Below are positions 17,694 through 26,775 of a stretch of 64,000 bases of DNA, in pieces. The DNA lies in contig CAWVIZ010000014.1 in the NCBI GenBank assembly GCA_963929535.1, positions 62,001 to 126,000 of the forward strand, in the 5' to 3' direction. How positions within the stretch are numbered: position 1 is the first letter of the stretch; every line of letters begins with the position of its first letter. The DNA comes from Pullilachnospira sp963929535 (GTDB lineage: Bacteria; Bacillota; Clostridia; Lachnospirales; Lachnospiraceae). Below the pieces are notes generated by a model. The model was not told the origin of the DNA, did not search any database, and saw nothing but the letters and a program-made list of their open reading frames with translations. Position numbers and translations under genes: made by a program.

Positions 17694-19622
17694 GGTAGTG
17701 TCAAGTAATCTATGAAAAACTGAGCCGAAAAAATAGGCTCAAAAGAACCTTGAAAATTGCAGATATCGATGCCGAAAAGCTCTCCGAGGGCTTAGGGTAC
17801 TGCCCTAAGAACCCGCAAGGGACCAGTCCCTTGACCCAATATCGGGCTCTGCCCGAACCCGTCCTCGCCGGAAGGCAGGAAAAGGGCGCAATTGCCCCCT
17901 TTTCTGCTGGAGAGGATGCTCCGTGAGCTTATGTCAATAGACTTTCGCGGCATATCCTCACAGCCGGCTGTGCCGCCTGCTCCGGTATTCCACGGTTCTA
18001 TTGACAACAGCTCCGCTCCGATCCAGCAGTTCCGGTTTCCTGCATGTTCAGGATGGTCTGCTGACCAAGGAAGATAAGCAGCTGCCACTTGCCTGGCATG
18101 TTGTCAGCATCCTGGAGAATTTCCACTTCGTTAAGAACTTTGTATTTATTGTGTTTGTGAGGGCGCAGGAAGTTGTAATACGCAACCCAGAGAGCCAGGT
18201 CATAGTTGGCACCTTCGATGTTGTCAAAGCCGTTTGTTTTCCGGTAAGAAGCCTTATAGGTCCGGTTCAGTCGTTCTACGATCTGTTTGAACGGACGGTG
18301 TTCCTTAGATACAGCATCGTCGTTGGTAAGTCCGATCACCTGGGTGATCTGGAAGGCAAAGTCCTTGCCAAACTTCTTTGCGAATTCCATGGCGGCAAGC
18401 GGATAGGCGCTGTAGCCGTCAGCAATGAATTTGAAGTTTTCAGGGAGCTTCTTAAGCCCCTGGAAGGCCATGCGCATGGCAAGAATACAAGGGCCAACTC
18501 CACGGTTATCGGACACCTGGTAACCGATGATGGAACGGCAGGCAGCGTTCATGATCAGCCAGACGTAGGTTTTGATACCGCGGACTTTGATGTAGGTTTC
18601 ATCGGCCACAAAGGATTCCCCTTTGCGATAAGGGTACTGATCGACGAAGGGTTTGACGCAGATGGCCGCGGTCTTGCAGTAGTTGGCGATCTGCTGATGG
18701 GAGATCTGGATGTTATAGAGATCTTTGAGTGCCTGGCTGGTTTTGCGCAGCGACAGGCCGAGGTTGATATGCAGCGTCAGGCACAGAGACATAACGTGGG
18801 CGTTATGCTTACTGAATTTCAGGGAAGAAGCGTTCTTAGGAAGGGTGCTTACGTCCATGCTGAAAAAATCTATCGTGAATTGACGGTAGATGTAGTGGAG
18901 CTTGTATTTATTTTTGCCGTAATCCTCTTCCAGGTCTTCCTTATCCACCTTTTTGAGATTGTGGAGATAATAAGGACATTTGGGATTGACGCACTTGTGG
19001 ATGATAAAATGCTTCCGTTCTTTTTTCGCCACGAGAGCCTTGCCACAGTGAGGACACCGCAGGGTGAATTGCTTGCTGAAGCGGTTTTCTCCCGGTGAAA
19101 AGTTTGTATTGCATACTTTGCAATGTAGCTGTCCAGCTTTTCCGTTATTGCGGTAAAGATAAGGCTGTGGGGCACCGCAGGAAGGGCAGGAGCAGTCTTC
19201 CGGGATGTCACATTCCTTACGTCGGGAGACAGGTTTTATTTTGACATTGTATCTATGTTCAAAGTAAGGGATCAGGAGATGCCAGTCCCACTCATGCTGG
19301 ATGATCTGGACTTTTGGAAGTTCGTCCACTTTGAACTTCTGATATTTTGGAGAATGGGAATCATCGAAAGCCCACTGCTTAAGTGGTAGATATCTGCAGA
19401 TGAAGTTGATTAACCAGCAATTTTGCTGGTAGAGATATTGAATAATAGAGAGTAAGTATTGTATAATGTCCATGAGCATTGGCTCCTTTCGGGGATGTTG
19501 GTTTGGCGATTGACATTATACCAGAAAAGGGAGGTCAATGCTCTTTTTATTGCGGATTTCCCTTAAAATCAAGGTTTTTATTATATTTTGGAGCAAAAAA
19601 ACAGGTAGTTTTTGACACTACC
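17694..19622 (-). mobile_element. Complete insertion sequence with IS6/IS240-like DDE transposase
   Basis: Inverted ends GGTAGTGTCAA (17694-17704) and TTGACACTACC (19612-19622) bound one transposase gene. The 8 bp TACAAATT is repeated directly at 17686-17693 and 19623-19630, a perfect target duplication. About 290 bp between the left end and the transposase stop (17705-17997) holds several short hairpins and no gene. The element landed directly upstream of the pentapeptide-repeat gene; removing it would rejoin the original leader about 15 bp before that gene's start codon. Confidence 0.92.
17998..19479 (-). CDS. DDE transposase of the insertion sequence
   Basis: The 493-residue protein has N-terminal zinc-ribbon-like Cys pairs (C98/C101, C120/C123, C142/C145, C163/C168). 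An RNase H-like core carries the probable catalytic triad D293 (VADETYIKVRG), D354 (FIADGYSAYP) and E402 (FKQIVERLNRTYK). The core resembles IS6/IS240 transposases, and the 8-bp target duplication agrees, but the protein is about twice their length. An extended -10 box (TGGTATAAT) and a GAAAGGAG site lie upstream on the reverse strand. The gene is intact, so the element may still move. Confidence 0.9.
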   Translation of the reverse strand: MLMDIIQYLLSIIQYLYQQNCWLINFICRYLPLKQWAFDDSHSPKYQKFKVDELPKVQIIQHEWDWHLLIPYFEHRYNVKIKPVSRRKECDIPEDCSCPSCGAPQPYLYRNNGKAGQLHCKVCNTNFSPGENRFSKQFTLRCPHCGKALVAKKERKHFIIHKCVNPKCPYYLHNLKKVDKEDLEEDYGKNKYKLHYIYRQFTIDFFSMDVSTLPKNASSLKFSKHNAHVMSLCLTLHINLGLSLRKTSQALKDLYNIQISHQQIANYCKTAAICVKPFVDQYPYRKGESFVADETYIKVRGIKTYVWLIMNAACRSIIGYQVSDNRGVGPCILAMRMAFQGLKKLPENFKFIADGYSAYPLAAMEFAKKFGKDFAFQITQVIGLTNDDAVSKEHRPFKQIVERLNRTYKASYRKTNGFDNIEGANYDLALWVAYYNFLRPHKHNKYKVLNEVEILQDADNMPGKWQLLIFLGQQTILNMQETGTAGSERSCCQ

Positions 19623-19645
19623 TACAAATTAGGGAGGGGACAGAA

Positions 19646-20239
19646 ATGGATGCCAACAGAGAGGAGAACGGATATTATGAAAATCAGCGTTTTGAAAATA
19701 TCCGTCTGGAAGGAGAGACACTGGATAACTGCAGATTTGTGGAATGCGAATTTATAAACTGCCGTCTGACAGACTGCAGGCTTACCCACTGTTCCTTTGT
19801 GGAGTGCCAGTTCCGGGAATGCGTGGTGACAAGTCTGGATACAAAATATACGGTGGTGAAGAACGCAAGTCTGACAGGCTGCAGCCTGGTGGGAGTTCAC
19901 TGGGGAAGCATGCAGTCAGAATACACCCAGACCATCGAAAAGCTTTCCGGATGCCGGATGAAATACAATTCTTTTGTGGGAATGAATCTGAAAAAGAGCA
20001 GTTTTTGCCGGATGGAGCTGGTGGACTCTGTTTTTGAAGAGTGCCGGCTTGAAGAGGGGGATTTTTCGGAGGGCCGGCTGGACCGCACCCAGTTTCTGAA
20101 CTGCGATCTGCGCAAAGCGGATTTTCGGGGCGCCCAGGGATATCAGGTGGATATTACTTCCTGCAGGATGAAGGACGCAAAGTTTTCTTTTCCCGAGGTG
20201 GTCAGCCTGCTGGGAGTCCTGGGGATCCGGGTGGAGTAG
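19646..20239 (+). CDS. Pentapeptide-repeat protein
   Basis: The 197-residue protein is built from pentapeptide repeats with F or L at the centre and often C before it, for example CRFVECEFINCRLTDCRLTH and further runs up to LRKADFRGA. Such repeats fold into a right-handed four-sided beta helix. Some members mimic DNA and protect gyrase; most have no known role. There is no signal peptide. The start has a GGGAGGGG site. The insertion sequence upstream has probably cut it off from its original promoter. Confidence 0.9.
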   Translation: MDANREENGYYENQRFENIRLEGETLDNCRFVECEFINCRLTDCRLTHCSFVECQFRECVVTSLDTKYTVVKNASLTGCSLVGVHWGSMQSEYTQTIEKLSGCRMKYNSFVGMNLKKSSFCRMELVDSVFEECRLEEGDFSEGRLDRTQFLNCDLRKADFRGAQGYQVDITSCRMKDAKFSFPEVVSLLGVLGIRVE

Positions 20240-20326
20240 AGGACAGGAGTATGGAAGTATGCTGGAAAGATGAACGGCAGCAGGCAGGGGGAAATCCCCG
20301 GGCGGCAAAGAGCAGGCTGTCTGCGT

Positions 20327-20375
20327 AAAACACCGTTAAACGGAGATACAGGAATGTCCGTTTAGCGGTGTTTTT
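20327..20375. terminator. Intrinsic terminator between pentapeptide gene and aminotransferase gene
   Basis: AAACACCGTTAAACGGA and TCCGTTTAGCGGTGTTT form a stem with one mismatch and a loop of about 11 bp. T5 follows on the plus strand and an A-run precedes it, so it can serve both convergent genes. Confidence 0.85.
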
Positions 20376-20394
20376 GTCTGTTTGGCAATGGATT

Positions 20395-21489
20395 TTAAAG
20401 AACCTCCCGGAAGGCGGCCAGCAATCGGTCGTTTTCCTCCGGCTTCATGAAGCAGAAACGCACATACCGGCTGTCCAGGAATGGAAATGTGGAACAGTCC
20501 CGGATCATCAGCCCCTGGCGTATGCAGTGATCAAAGAGACCCTGGGAGGTAACCTGGGGCTTTCGGATACGCATCAGCATAAAGTTGGCCATGGGCTTGT
20601 ATATCTTTACGGAGTCCCAGGAGGAAAGCTCTCTGCAGAGCCGATCCCGTTCTGTGGAGATCAGCTCTCTGGTAAGACGGATGTATTCCGAATCCGGAAA
20701 CATCAGCCGCCCGGCGATCTCAGCCAGGGAGTTGATGGTCCAGGGATTCTTCCTGGTATTGATGGCCTTGATCAGGTCCTGATTTCCGGTAATGGCATAG
20801 CCCAGCCGCAGGCCGGGGGCAGCGAAGAACTTGGAGGTTCCCCGCAGGATGATCAGGTTGGTGTAGTAATTGGTCAGAGGAACACTGGTCACGTCCGATT
20901 CTTCCGGGGCGAACTCCACGTAGGTCTCGTCCACCATCACGAAGATGCCGTACTGAAGACACGCGTCCAGGATCTGCCGCATCTGTCCGCAGGTAATGGC
21001 GGTGGAGGTGGGATTGTTGGGATTGCACAGCACCAGCAGGTCCAGCTGATCGGACAGATGGCTGCAGAAATCCTCCGTATCCATGGCAAAACCGTTTTCC
21101 TCCCGCAGCGGGTAGTACAGGGTGGTGCCGCCTCCCAGGGTGATCTCCCGTTCGTATTCAGAATAGGTGGGGCCCAGTATCAGCGCCTTTTTGGGATGCC
21201 GGGTCTGGATAAACAGGGAGATCAGCTCTGTGGAGCCATTTCCCACGATCACATTTTCCGGCTGAGTGTCCGCATAGGCGGCGATACATTTTCTCAGGGC
21301 GGTATATTCCCGGTCAGGATATGTGGTGATGGCGTCCAGGTTTTCCGCCAGGGTGGACTTCAGCCGATAGGAAATACCCAGAGGATTTACGTTGGCACTG
21401 AAGCTGATGATATCTTCTTTTTTTATATGGTAACACTTCTCGATGGCTTCCAGGTCACTGCCGTGGAAATGGTCTTTGTGCTGAATCAT
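20395..21489 (-). CDS. PLP-dependent aminotransferase, HisC/CobD-like
   Basis: The 364-residue class I/II aminotransferase-fold protein has FSANVNPLG near the N terminus, VGNGSTELI, NPNNPTS, VDETYVEF, the PLP lysine in GTSKFFAAPGLRLGY, and the substrate arginine near YVRFCF at the end. These features fit histidinol-phosphate aminotransferase and threonine-phosphate decarboxylase (CobD); FSANVNPLG favours the CobD-like branch. No histidine or cobalamin genes lie nearby. ATG 21489 is chosen over an upstream TTG because AGAGGAAG lies 5 bp before it. Confidence 0.85.
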   Translation of the reverse strand: MIQHKDHFHGSDLEAIEKCYHIKKEDIISFSANVNPLGISYRLKSTLAENLDAITTYPDREYTALRKCIAAYADTQPENVIVGNGSTELISLFIQTRHPKKALILGPTYSEYEREITLGGGTTLYYPLREENGFAMDTEDFCSHLSDQLDLLVLCNPNNPTSTAITCGQMRQILDACLQYGIFVMVDETYVEFAPEESDVTSVPLTNYYTNLIILRGTSKFFAAPGLRLGYAITGNQDLIKAINTRKNPWTINSLAEIAGRLMFPDSEYIRLTRELISTERDRLCRELSSWDSVKIYKPMANFMLMRIRKPQVTSQGLFDHCIRQGLMIRDCSTFPFLDSRYVRFCFMKPEENDRLLAAFREVL

Positions 21490-21616
21490 AATCTTCCTCT
21501 TTTCTTGCAACGTTCTTACGTGTAGTGTATAATAAGTAACAGTTCTGCATAAGTTTTAGCTTATATCATATTGTGGGATTCGTCAAGGGCTGGCTGCCTG
21601 AGCAGATCGATCATGG

Positions 21617-21713
21617 GTTACAGTTCAGCCCATAAAGCCTCAGACAGGAGCCGCCCATGCAGCGGAAAGACGGTTTTGCCGGCGGGTCTGGGGCCGGAAG
21701 GCTGAACTGTTAC
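21617..21713 (+). mobile_element. Inverted-repeat element, copy G, with a different core
   Basis: GTTACAGTTCAGCC (21617-21630) and GGCTGAACTGTTAC (21700-21713) are a perfect 14-bp inverted repeat identical to the tips of the copies at 27686 and 60971. The 69-bp core has no visible likeness to those copies. The right tip ends 5 bp before the ATG of the giant protein gene, so that gene's leader is part of the element. Confidence 0.75.
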
Positions 21714-21718
21714 ATATC

Positions 21719-24700
21719 ATGGAACCGGGGAATTCCCGGGAGGAAAAAGCGGGTGATACTTTGAAGAGAAGAATGGAACAGCTGATTAACGGAAGATTTG
21801 AATATGAGGTTCCCGGACTGGTGTTTTCTCAGAAAGAGATTTCTCTGGAGACGAAGGCAGGAGAGAATTGCCGGGGAGAGTTTATCATAGGCTCAGAGGA
21901 TAACCGGAGGATCAAGGGGATGGTGATGTCCTCGGACCGGAGGGTTGTTCTGGGCAGGGAGAAGTTTTCAGGAAACGCGGTAACGATCCCCTATGTGGCG
22001 GATGTCAAGGGTCTGGCGGCAGGAGATGTGATAAAAGCTCAGATCACTGTCAACAGCAGTCTGGGGGAATATCAGATCCCGGTGCGGGTACAGGTGACGG
22101 CGGAGGAGATCCGTACCTCCCGGGGAACGGTGCGTACCCTGGATGAATTTGTCAGGCTGGCTGCGGAGGATTACAGGGAGGCGTTCCGGCTGTATACCAG
22201 CGACGCTTTTTCTCAGATCCTGTATGGGCCGGACAGCAGATTTGACAGTCTGTACAGGGGAATGTCCCGGAACCCGGTGACATACCAGCATATGGAGGAA
22301 TTTCTCATCGGTACAGGCAAGAAGGAGCCGGTGCATATCCATCTGGACCGGGATCGCAAGGATATGCCCAGGGTGGAGAGCACCCTGAAGGATTCCCTGG
22401 AGATCATTCGGGACGGCGGAGGCTATATCCGGATCGATGTGGAAGTCCAGGGAGATTTCCTGGAGGTGGAGAAAAGAGTCCTTACCTCGGAGGATTTTAT
22501 CGGCAGCGTATGCAGCCTGGAATTTCTGGTACAGAAGAGCCGTCTGGGAAAAGGAAAAAAATGCGGACGGATCCTGCTGAAGACGGTATATGAGACGGTG
22601 AGCTTTGAGGTGACAGCCTCCAGAGGTTCGGAGTATGAGCTGAATACCTGGAAGCTGGAGCAGAAGGCCAAAGCCCGGATGGCACTGCTTTACGAGGCGT
22701 ATCTGCTGGAACAGATAACCAGGGAGCAGTGGTGCGGACAGACGATGGAGGAATTGCAGGCGCTGAAGGATGCGGGCTGCTTTTTCATGCCCCACCAGCT
22801 GTATGAAGCGTTTGTCTGGTATTGCTGTGAGAATACGGCGAAATGCATTGCGGGTCTGTGGCCGCTGCGGGAGACGAAATTTGAGCCGGAACAGATGGAG
22901 GAGGAGGGCGTTTATCTGGCGCTGTCCTCTCTTGCGGGGATCCTTCCCCCTGACCAGCAGGAAGCCGGTGCCGACCGGGTGGGAACCCTGTACCGGATGA
23001 AGCCCAACAGCCGGATCCTGCTGAAGTGCCTGTTCGCCGTGGACGGGGAATATAAAAATTCTCCGGCCAAAAGACTGTACATGATGGAAGAACTGTTTTC
23101 TCTGGGATGTACCAGCCCGTTTCTGTATCTGGACGCCTGCAGGGAGATGGAAAAGGACGAGAACCAGCTGAAAAAGCTGTCGCCTTTCATGGTCCAGGCG
23201 CTTGGATTTGCCGCAAAACATGGGCTTTTGACGGAAGGGCTTACACTGCGGATCGGCCATCTTTCGGAGTATGTAAAGAATTTCAGCGGTGCGGTCTACC
23301 GTCTGCTGGTAAGCTGCTATGAGCAGTTTCCCCGGAAAGATCTGGTGGACGATATCTGCAAGTATATTATGAAAGGCCAGCCGGGGAAGCGGGAATATTT
23401 CCGCTGGTATGCCCTGGCGGTGGAGAATGATATCCGGATTACCCGGCTGTACGAATATTATATTGAAACCATGCCGGAGGGGTACCAGCAGGTGCTTCCT
23501 CAGGTGATCCGCATGTATTTTGTCTACAACAACACCCTGAGCAGCAGAAAAAGGGCTATGGTGTATGCCAATGTGATCCGGAACAGGAATCAGGACAAGG
23601 GAACTTATCACAGCTACCGGAAGGCCATGGAGGAATTTGCCGCGGAATCCCTGAAAAAGGGAAAGATCAGTGAGGATTATGCGGTGATCTACCAGGACTG
23701 CATCGGAAAGCTTCCGGATGCACAGACCGGGGAAGCCATGGCGCGGGTGATGTTCACCCATCGTCTGTACTGCGATGACCGGAAGATCCGGAAGGTGATC
23801 GTTTGCCACAGGGAACTGGCCGGCGAGGAGGAGTACCCCTGTGTGGACGGAGCAGCCTACATCAATCTGTATACGCCGGATGCCAGGATCCTGTTCGAGG
23901 ATGACAAACGGCGCAGATATGCGTCTACAGTGGATTATAATCTGCAGAAGCTGATGGATGAGGATGCGTATGTACCCCAGTGCATGGCTCTGGATGTGAT
24001 CCATCCCGGATTTTTGCTGCATGTATGCCAGGGGGACCAGCCGGTGAGTGTGCGGACGCTGAGCTGCTGTCAGCGCATTGTGGAGATGAAAGAATTCCGG
24101 GAGGAATACAGGCACCGGATCTGCAGGAAGATCCTGGAATACTATGCGGATCATGCGGGAGACGATACGCTGGATGGCTATCTGCGGCAGATCGATGCCA
24201 TGGCGTTTGCCAAGGTGGATAAAGTGCTGCTGACAGAGCTGCTCATTGACCGGGGAATGTATGAAACGGCATTTTCCATCATATGCCAGTATGGATATGA
24301 AGGAATCCGCACGGACCGGCTGGTGAAGCTGGCCAGCAGAATGGTGCTGCGGACAGAATTCGTGGAAAATGAGGAACTGGTATATCTTTGCTTCCATGTG
24401 TTTGAACAGGGAAAATATGACGATGTGATCCTCAGCTATCTCAGCGACAACCTTCTGGGACCGGTGGAGGAAATGGCGGTTTTATGGGAGCGGATGAAAG
24501 GCTTCCAGCTGGACACGTATGCACTGGAGGAGGAGATCCTGCTGCTGGCCATGTTCGGACGGGTCTGGCTGCCCCAGGGACACAGGATCCTGCGAAGTTA
24601 TGTGCAGCAGAAGGGAAAGCAGCAGGTGATTCTGGCCTATCTTTCCTACCAGGCGTATGACTATTTTCTGGGAGGCAGGGAAACGGACAGCTTTATCTTT

Positions 24701-25297
24701 GAGTGTATCCAGATCTGCTGCGTGCGGGACTGGGAGATGGATATCATCTGCCGTCTGGCGCTTCTGAAGTATTATTCCGGGCTTTCCGAATGGACCCAGG
24801 AGCAGGAGAAGCTGATCGGTGAGCTTCTGGCTGCATGCAGTGAGATGGGACTTCGGTTTGCCTTCTTTGGCCGGCTGCCGGAGATCTTTACCAAAGCGTA
24901 TCAGCTGGACGATAAGCTGTTTGTGGAAGAGAAGCTGCCGGCAAAGGCCAGGGTGACCATCCATTACCGGATCTCCGGTCACGGAAGGGAGGGGCAGTGG
25001 AAGAGCGAGCCCATGAGAAATATGTTCCAGGGGATATTTGTAAAGGAATTCCTTCTGTTTTACGGAGAAAAGGTGCGGTACCGCCTTACCGTGGAGGAAG
25101 GGGACAGTTCCCGGGATACGGAAGAAAAATGGCTGTCCATGGAGGAGTATTCCCGGGACGGAGGTTCCAAATATCAGCTTCTGAATCAGATGCTGGCCGG
25201 ATGGACACTGTCCCAGAACGCTATGCTGGAGGATGGGGTGAAAAAGTATCTGACCCGTGAGCGGCTGGCAGAAACCATGTTCCCGCTGATACAGTGA
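21719..25297 (+). CDS. Giant repeat protein of the Hsp70-like cassette (DUF5717-like)
   Basis: This 1192-residue soluble protein has no recognised catalytic motif. Residues of about 25-260 are beta-rich and look like two sandwich domains (FIIGSEDNRRIKGMVMSSD; ITVNSSLGEYQIPVRVQV). About 310-1060 is a long run of helical repeats rich in aromatic residues. The last 120 residues are again beta-rich (ARVTIHYRISGHGREG; YGEKVRYRLTVEEG). From memory it resembles the lachnospiraceal family DUF5717; this is unverified. The start is uncertain: ATG 21719 has no SD, and TTG 21761 or ATG 21773 are alternatives. Two genes follow on the same strand and likely form an operon. Confidence 0.75.
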   Translation: MEPGNSREEKAGDTLKRRMEQLINGRFEYEVPGLVFSQKEISLETKAGENCRGEFIIGSEDNRRIKGMVMSSDRRVVLGREKFSGNAVTIPYVADVKGLAAGDVIKAQITVNSSLGEYQIPVRVQVTAEEIRTSRGTVRTLDEFVRLAAEDYREAFRLYTSDAFSQILYGPDSRFDSLYRGMSRNPVTYQHMEEFLIGTGKKEPVHIHLDRDRKDMPRVESTLKDSLEIIRDGGGYIRIDVEVQGDFLEVEKRVLTSEDFIGSVCSLEFLVQKSRLGKGKKCGRILLKTVYETVSFEVTASRGSEYELNTWKLEQKAKARMALLYEAYLLEQITREQWCGQTMEELQALKDAGCFFMPHQLYEAFVWYCCENTAKCIAGLWPLRETKFEPEQMEEEGVYLALSSLAGILPPDQQEAGADRVGTLYRMKPNSRILLKCLFAVDGEYKNSPAKRLYMMEELFSLGCTSPFLYLDACREMEKDENQLKKLSPFMVQALGFAAKHGLLTEGLTLRIGHLSEYVKNFSGAVYRLLVSCYEQFPRKDLVDDICKYIMKGQPGKREYFRWYALAVENDIRITRLYEYYIETMPEGYQQVLPQVIRMYFVYNNTLSSRKRAMVYANVIRNRNQDKGTYHSYRKAMEEFAAESLKKGKISEDYAVIYQDCIGKLPDAQTGEAMARVMFTHRLYCDDRKIRKVIVCHRELAGEEEYPCVDGAAYINLYTPDARILFEDDKRRRYASTVDYNLQKLMDEDAYVPQCMALDVIHPGFLLHVCQGDQPVSVRTLSCCQRIVEMKEFREEYRHRICRKILEYYADHAGDDTLDGYLRQIDAMAFAKVDKVLLTELLIDRGMYETAFSIICQYGYEGIRTDRLVKLASRMVLRTEFVENEELVYLCFHVFEQGKYDDVILSYLSDNLLGPVEEMAVLWERMKGFQLDTYALEEEILLLAMFGRVWLPQGHRILRSYVQQKGKQQVILAYLSYQAYDYFLGGRETDSFIFECIQICCVRDWEMDIICRLALLKYYSGLSEWTQEQEKLIGELLAACSEMGLRFAFFGRLPEIFTKAYQLDDKLFVEEKLPAKARVTIHYRISGHGREGQWKSEPMRNMFQGIFVKEFLLFYGEKVRYRLTVEEGDSSRDTEEKWLSMEEYSRDGGSKYQLLNQMLAGWTLSQNAMLEDGVKKYLTRERLAETMFPLIQ

Positions 25298-25483
25298 GAA
25301 CAGAGGCAGTCCGGCCTTTGGACGGCAGCAGAGCGATCCGGAAGGCTGAAACTCCGCAGGATACAAGGCAGAACCGCTGCCGGGAACGGGTGCGGACCAC
25401 GGCCGGATGGGGTTCTGGAAGAGCCGGTGGGATATCTGGTGAAGAGGACAGCCGGGAAGGGATAAACGGAGGCAAAAGAGAAA

Positions 25484-26728
25484 ATGAACGAGGTCAGAAA
25501 TATCATCGTGGGATTTGAGCTGGGGGAAAAGGTTTCCCAGCTGTGTTATTACGACAGACGGACCGGGGAGCCGGTGTCCCTTTCCATGAAAGTGGGGACC
25601 GGGCAGTATACCTTCCCCAACTGCGTCAGCAAGCGGCAGGGCGAGGAGGAATGGCACTTCGGACTGGAAGTGGAATATTTTGTGGAAAAGCAGAATGAGG
25701 TTTATCTGGACAATATTTACCGGGTCTGCCGGGAACAGACCAGTGTTTTTCTGGATACCAGGGAGTGGGAGGCAGGCGTCATTCTGGGACGGTTCATCGG
25801 CTATGCGCTGCGGATCCTGGGAGTTCCCGACCCGGTGAAGAGCATCAGCGGCCTGATGATCACAGTTCCCAGACTGACCAGGCCTCTGGTGGAAAATGTG
25901 CGGAAGGCCTGCGGCTGGCTGGGATTTTCCAGAAACAGATGCTTTCTGCAGAGCTACGAAGAAAGCTTTTACTACCACACCCTGTATCAGCGGCCGGAGC
26001 TGTGGAGCCGGAATGTGGCTCTGTTTGCTTTTGACCAGGATCAGGTGTCTTATTCCCAGCTGGAGATGGATCACAAGACCAGACCGGTACAGGTGAAGGT
26101 GGTCCGCGGGAAACAGGCCCGGCTTCATCAGGAGAGCGGCCCCAGAGATCTGGATTTCTGTCAGCTGATCCAGGACTCCATGGGAAGCCAGATCTTTTCC
26201 AGCGTGTATCTGGTGGGAGATGGATTTGACCGGGAGTGGGCGGTGCGTTCCGTACCGCTTCTGTGCAAAAACCAGAGGCATGTATTTTTTGGAAATAATC
26301 TGTTTGTGAAGGGCGCCTGCTACGGCGCCAGGGAAAAGGTGGAGGAGCGGAACCTGAAGGGGTACCTGTACTGGGGAAATGATCTGGTCCGCACCAACGT
26401 GGGAATGGAGCTTCTGATCTCCGGCTCACCGGCATACTATCCGCTGATCACTGCGGGAGTGAACTGGTATGAGGCAATGGGAGAATGCGAGATCCTGCTG
26501 GACGATACCAGAGAGCTGGTGTTTGTGGTGTCTGATATGGAAGGAAAGCGGAAGGACCGGTACAGCATGGCTCTCCCGGGACTGCCCAGGCGTCCGGCCA
26601 AAGCCACCAGGCTTCACATCCGCCTGGAATTCGAGTCGGATAAAAAATGCCGGATCCATGTGAAGGATCTGGGATTCGGAGAGCTGTATCCCAGCTCAGG
26701 GCTTACCTGGGAAGAAACCATTGCGTAG
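25484..26728 (+). CDS. Shortened Hsp70-like (actin-fold) protein, DUF5716-like
   Basis: The 414-residue protein follows the Hsp70 order. IIVGFELGE (7-15) sits where phosphate-1 lies. ITVPRLTRPLVENVRKACG (126-144) with LQSYEESFYYH matches the ITVPAYF...NEPTAAA region. NVALFAFDQDQVSYSQL (177-193) sits at phosphate-2 but lacks the glycines. VYLVGDGFDREW (241-252) and KGACYGAR (276-283) match the adenosine motifs. Residues of about 335-402 resemble the Hsp70 substrate-binding beta domain (LPGLPRRP; LEFESDKKCRIHVKD). The helical lid is missing. The degenerate phosphate-2 loop suggests weak or no ATPase. GGAGG precedes the ATG by 10 bp. The fold call is by eye. Confidence 0.75.
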   Translation: MNEVRNIIVGFELGEKVSQLCYYDRRTGEPVSLSMKVGTGQYTFPNCVSKRQGEEEWHFGLEVEYFVEKQNEVYLDNIYRVCREQTSVFLDTREWEAGVILGRFIGYALRILGVPDPVKSISGLMITVPRLTRPLVENVRKACGWLGFSRNRCFLQSYEESFYYHTLYQRPELWSRNVALFAFDQDQVSYSQLEMDHKTRPVQVKVVRGKQARLHQESGPRDLDFCQLIQDSMGSQIFSSVYLVGDGFDREWAVRSVPLLCKNQRHVFFGNNLFVKGACYGAREKVEERNLKGYLYWGNDLVRTNVGMELLISGSPAYYPLITAGVNWYEAMGECEILLDDTRELVFVVSDMEGKRKDRYSMALPGLPRRPAKATRLHIRLEFESDKKCRIHVKDLGFGELYPSSGLTWEETIA

Positions 26729-26775
26729 ACATCTGCCTGCCGCAGGAAGGGCGCGGGCGTAAAAAGGAGGAGAAC

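Noticed and set aside
20368..21525. Plus-strand frame of 385 codons opposite the aminotransferase
   Set aside because: Shadow of a clear PLP enzyme on the other strand; no ribosome site.
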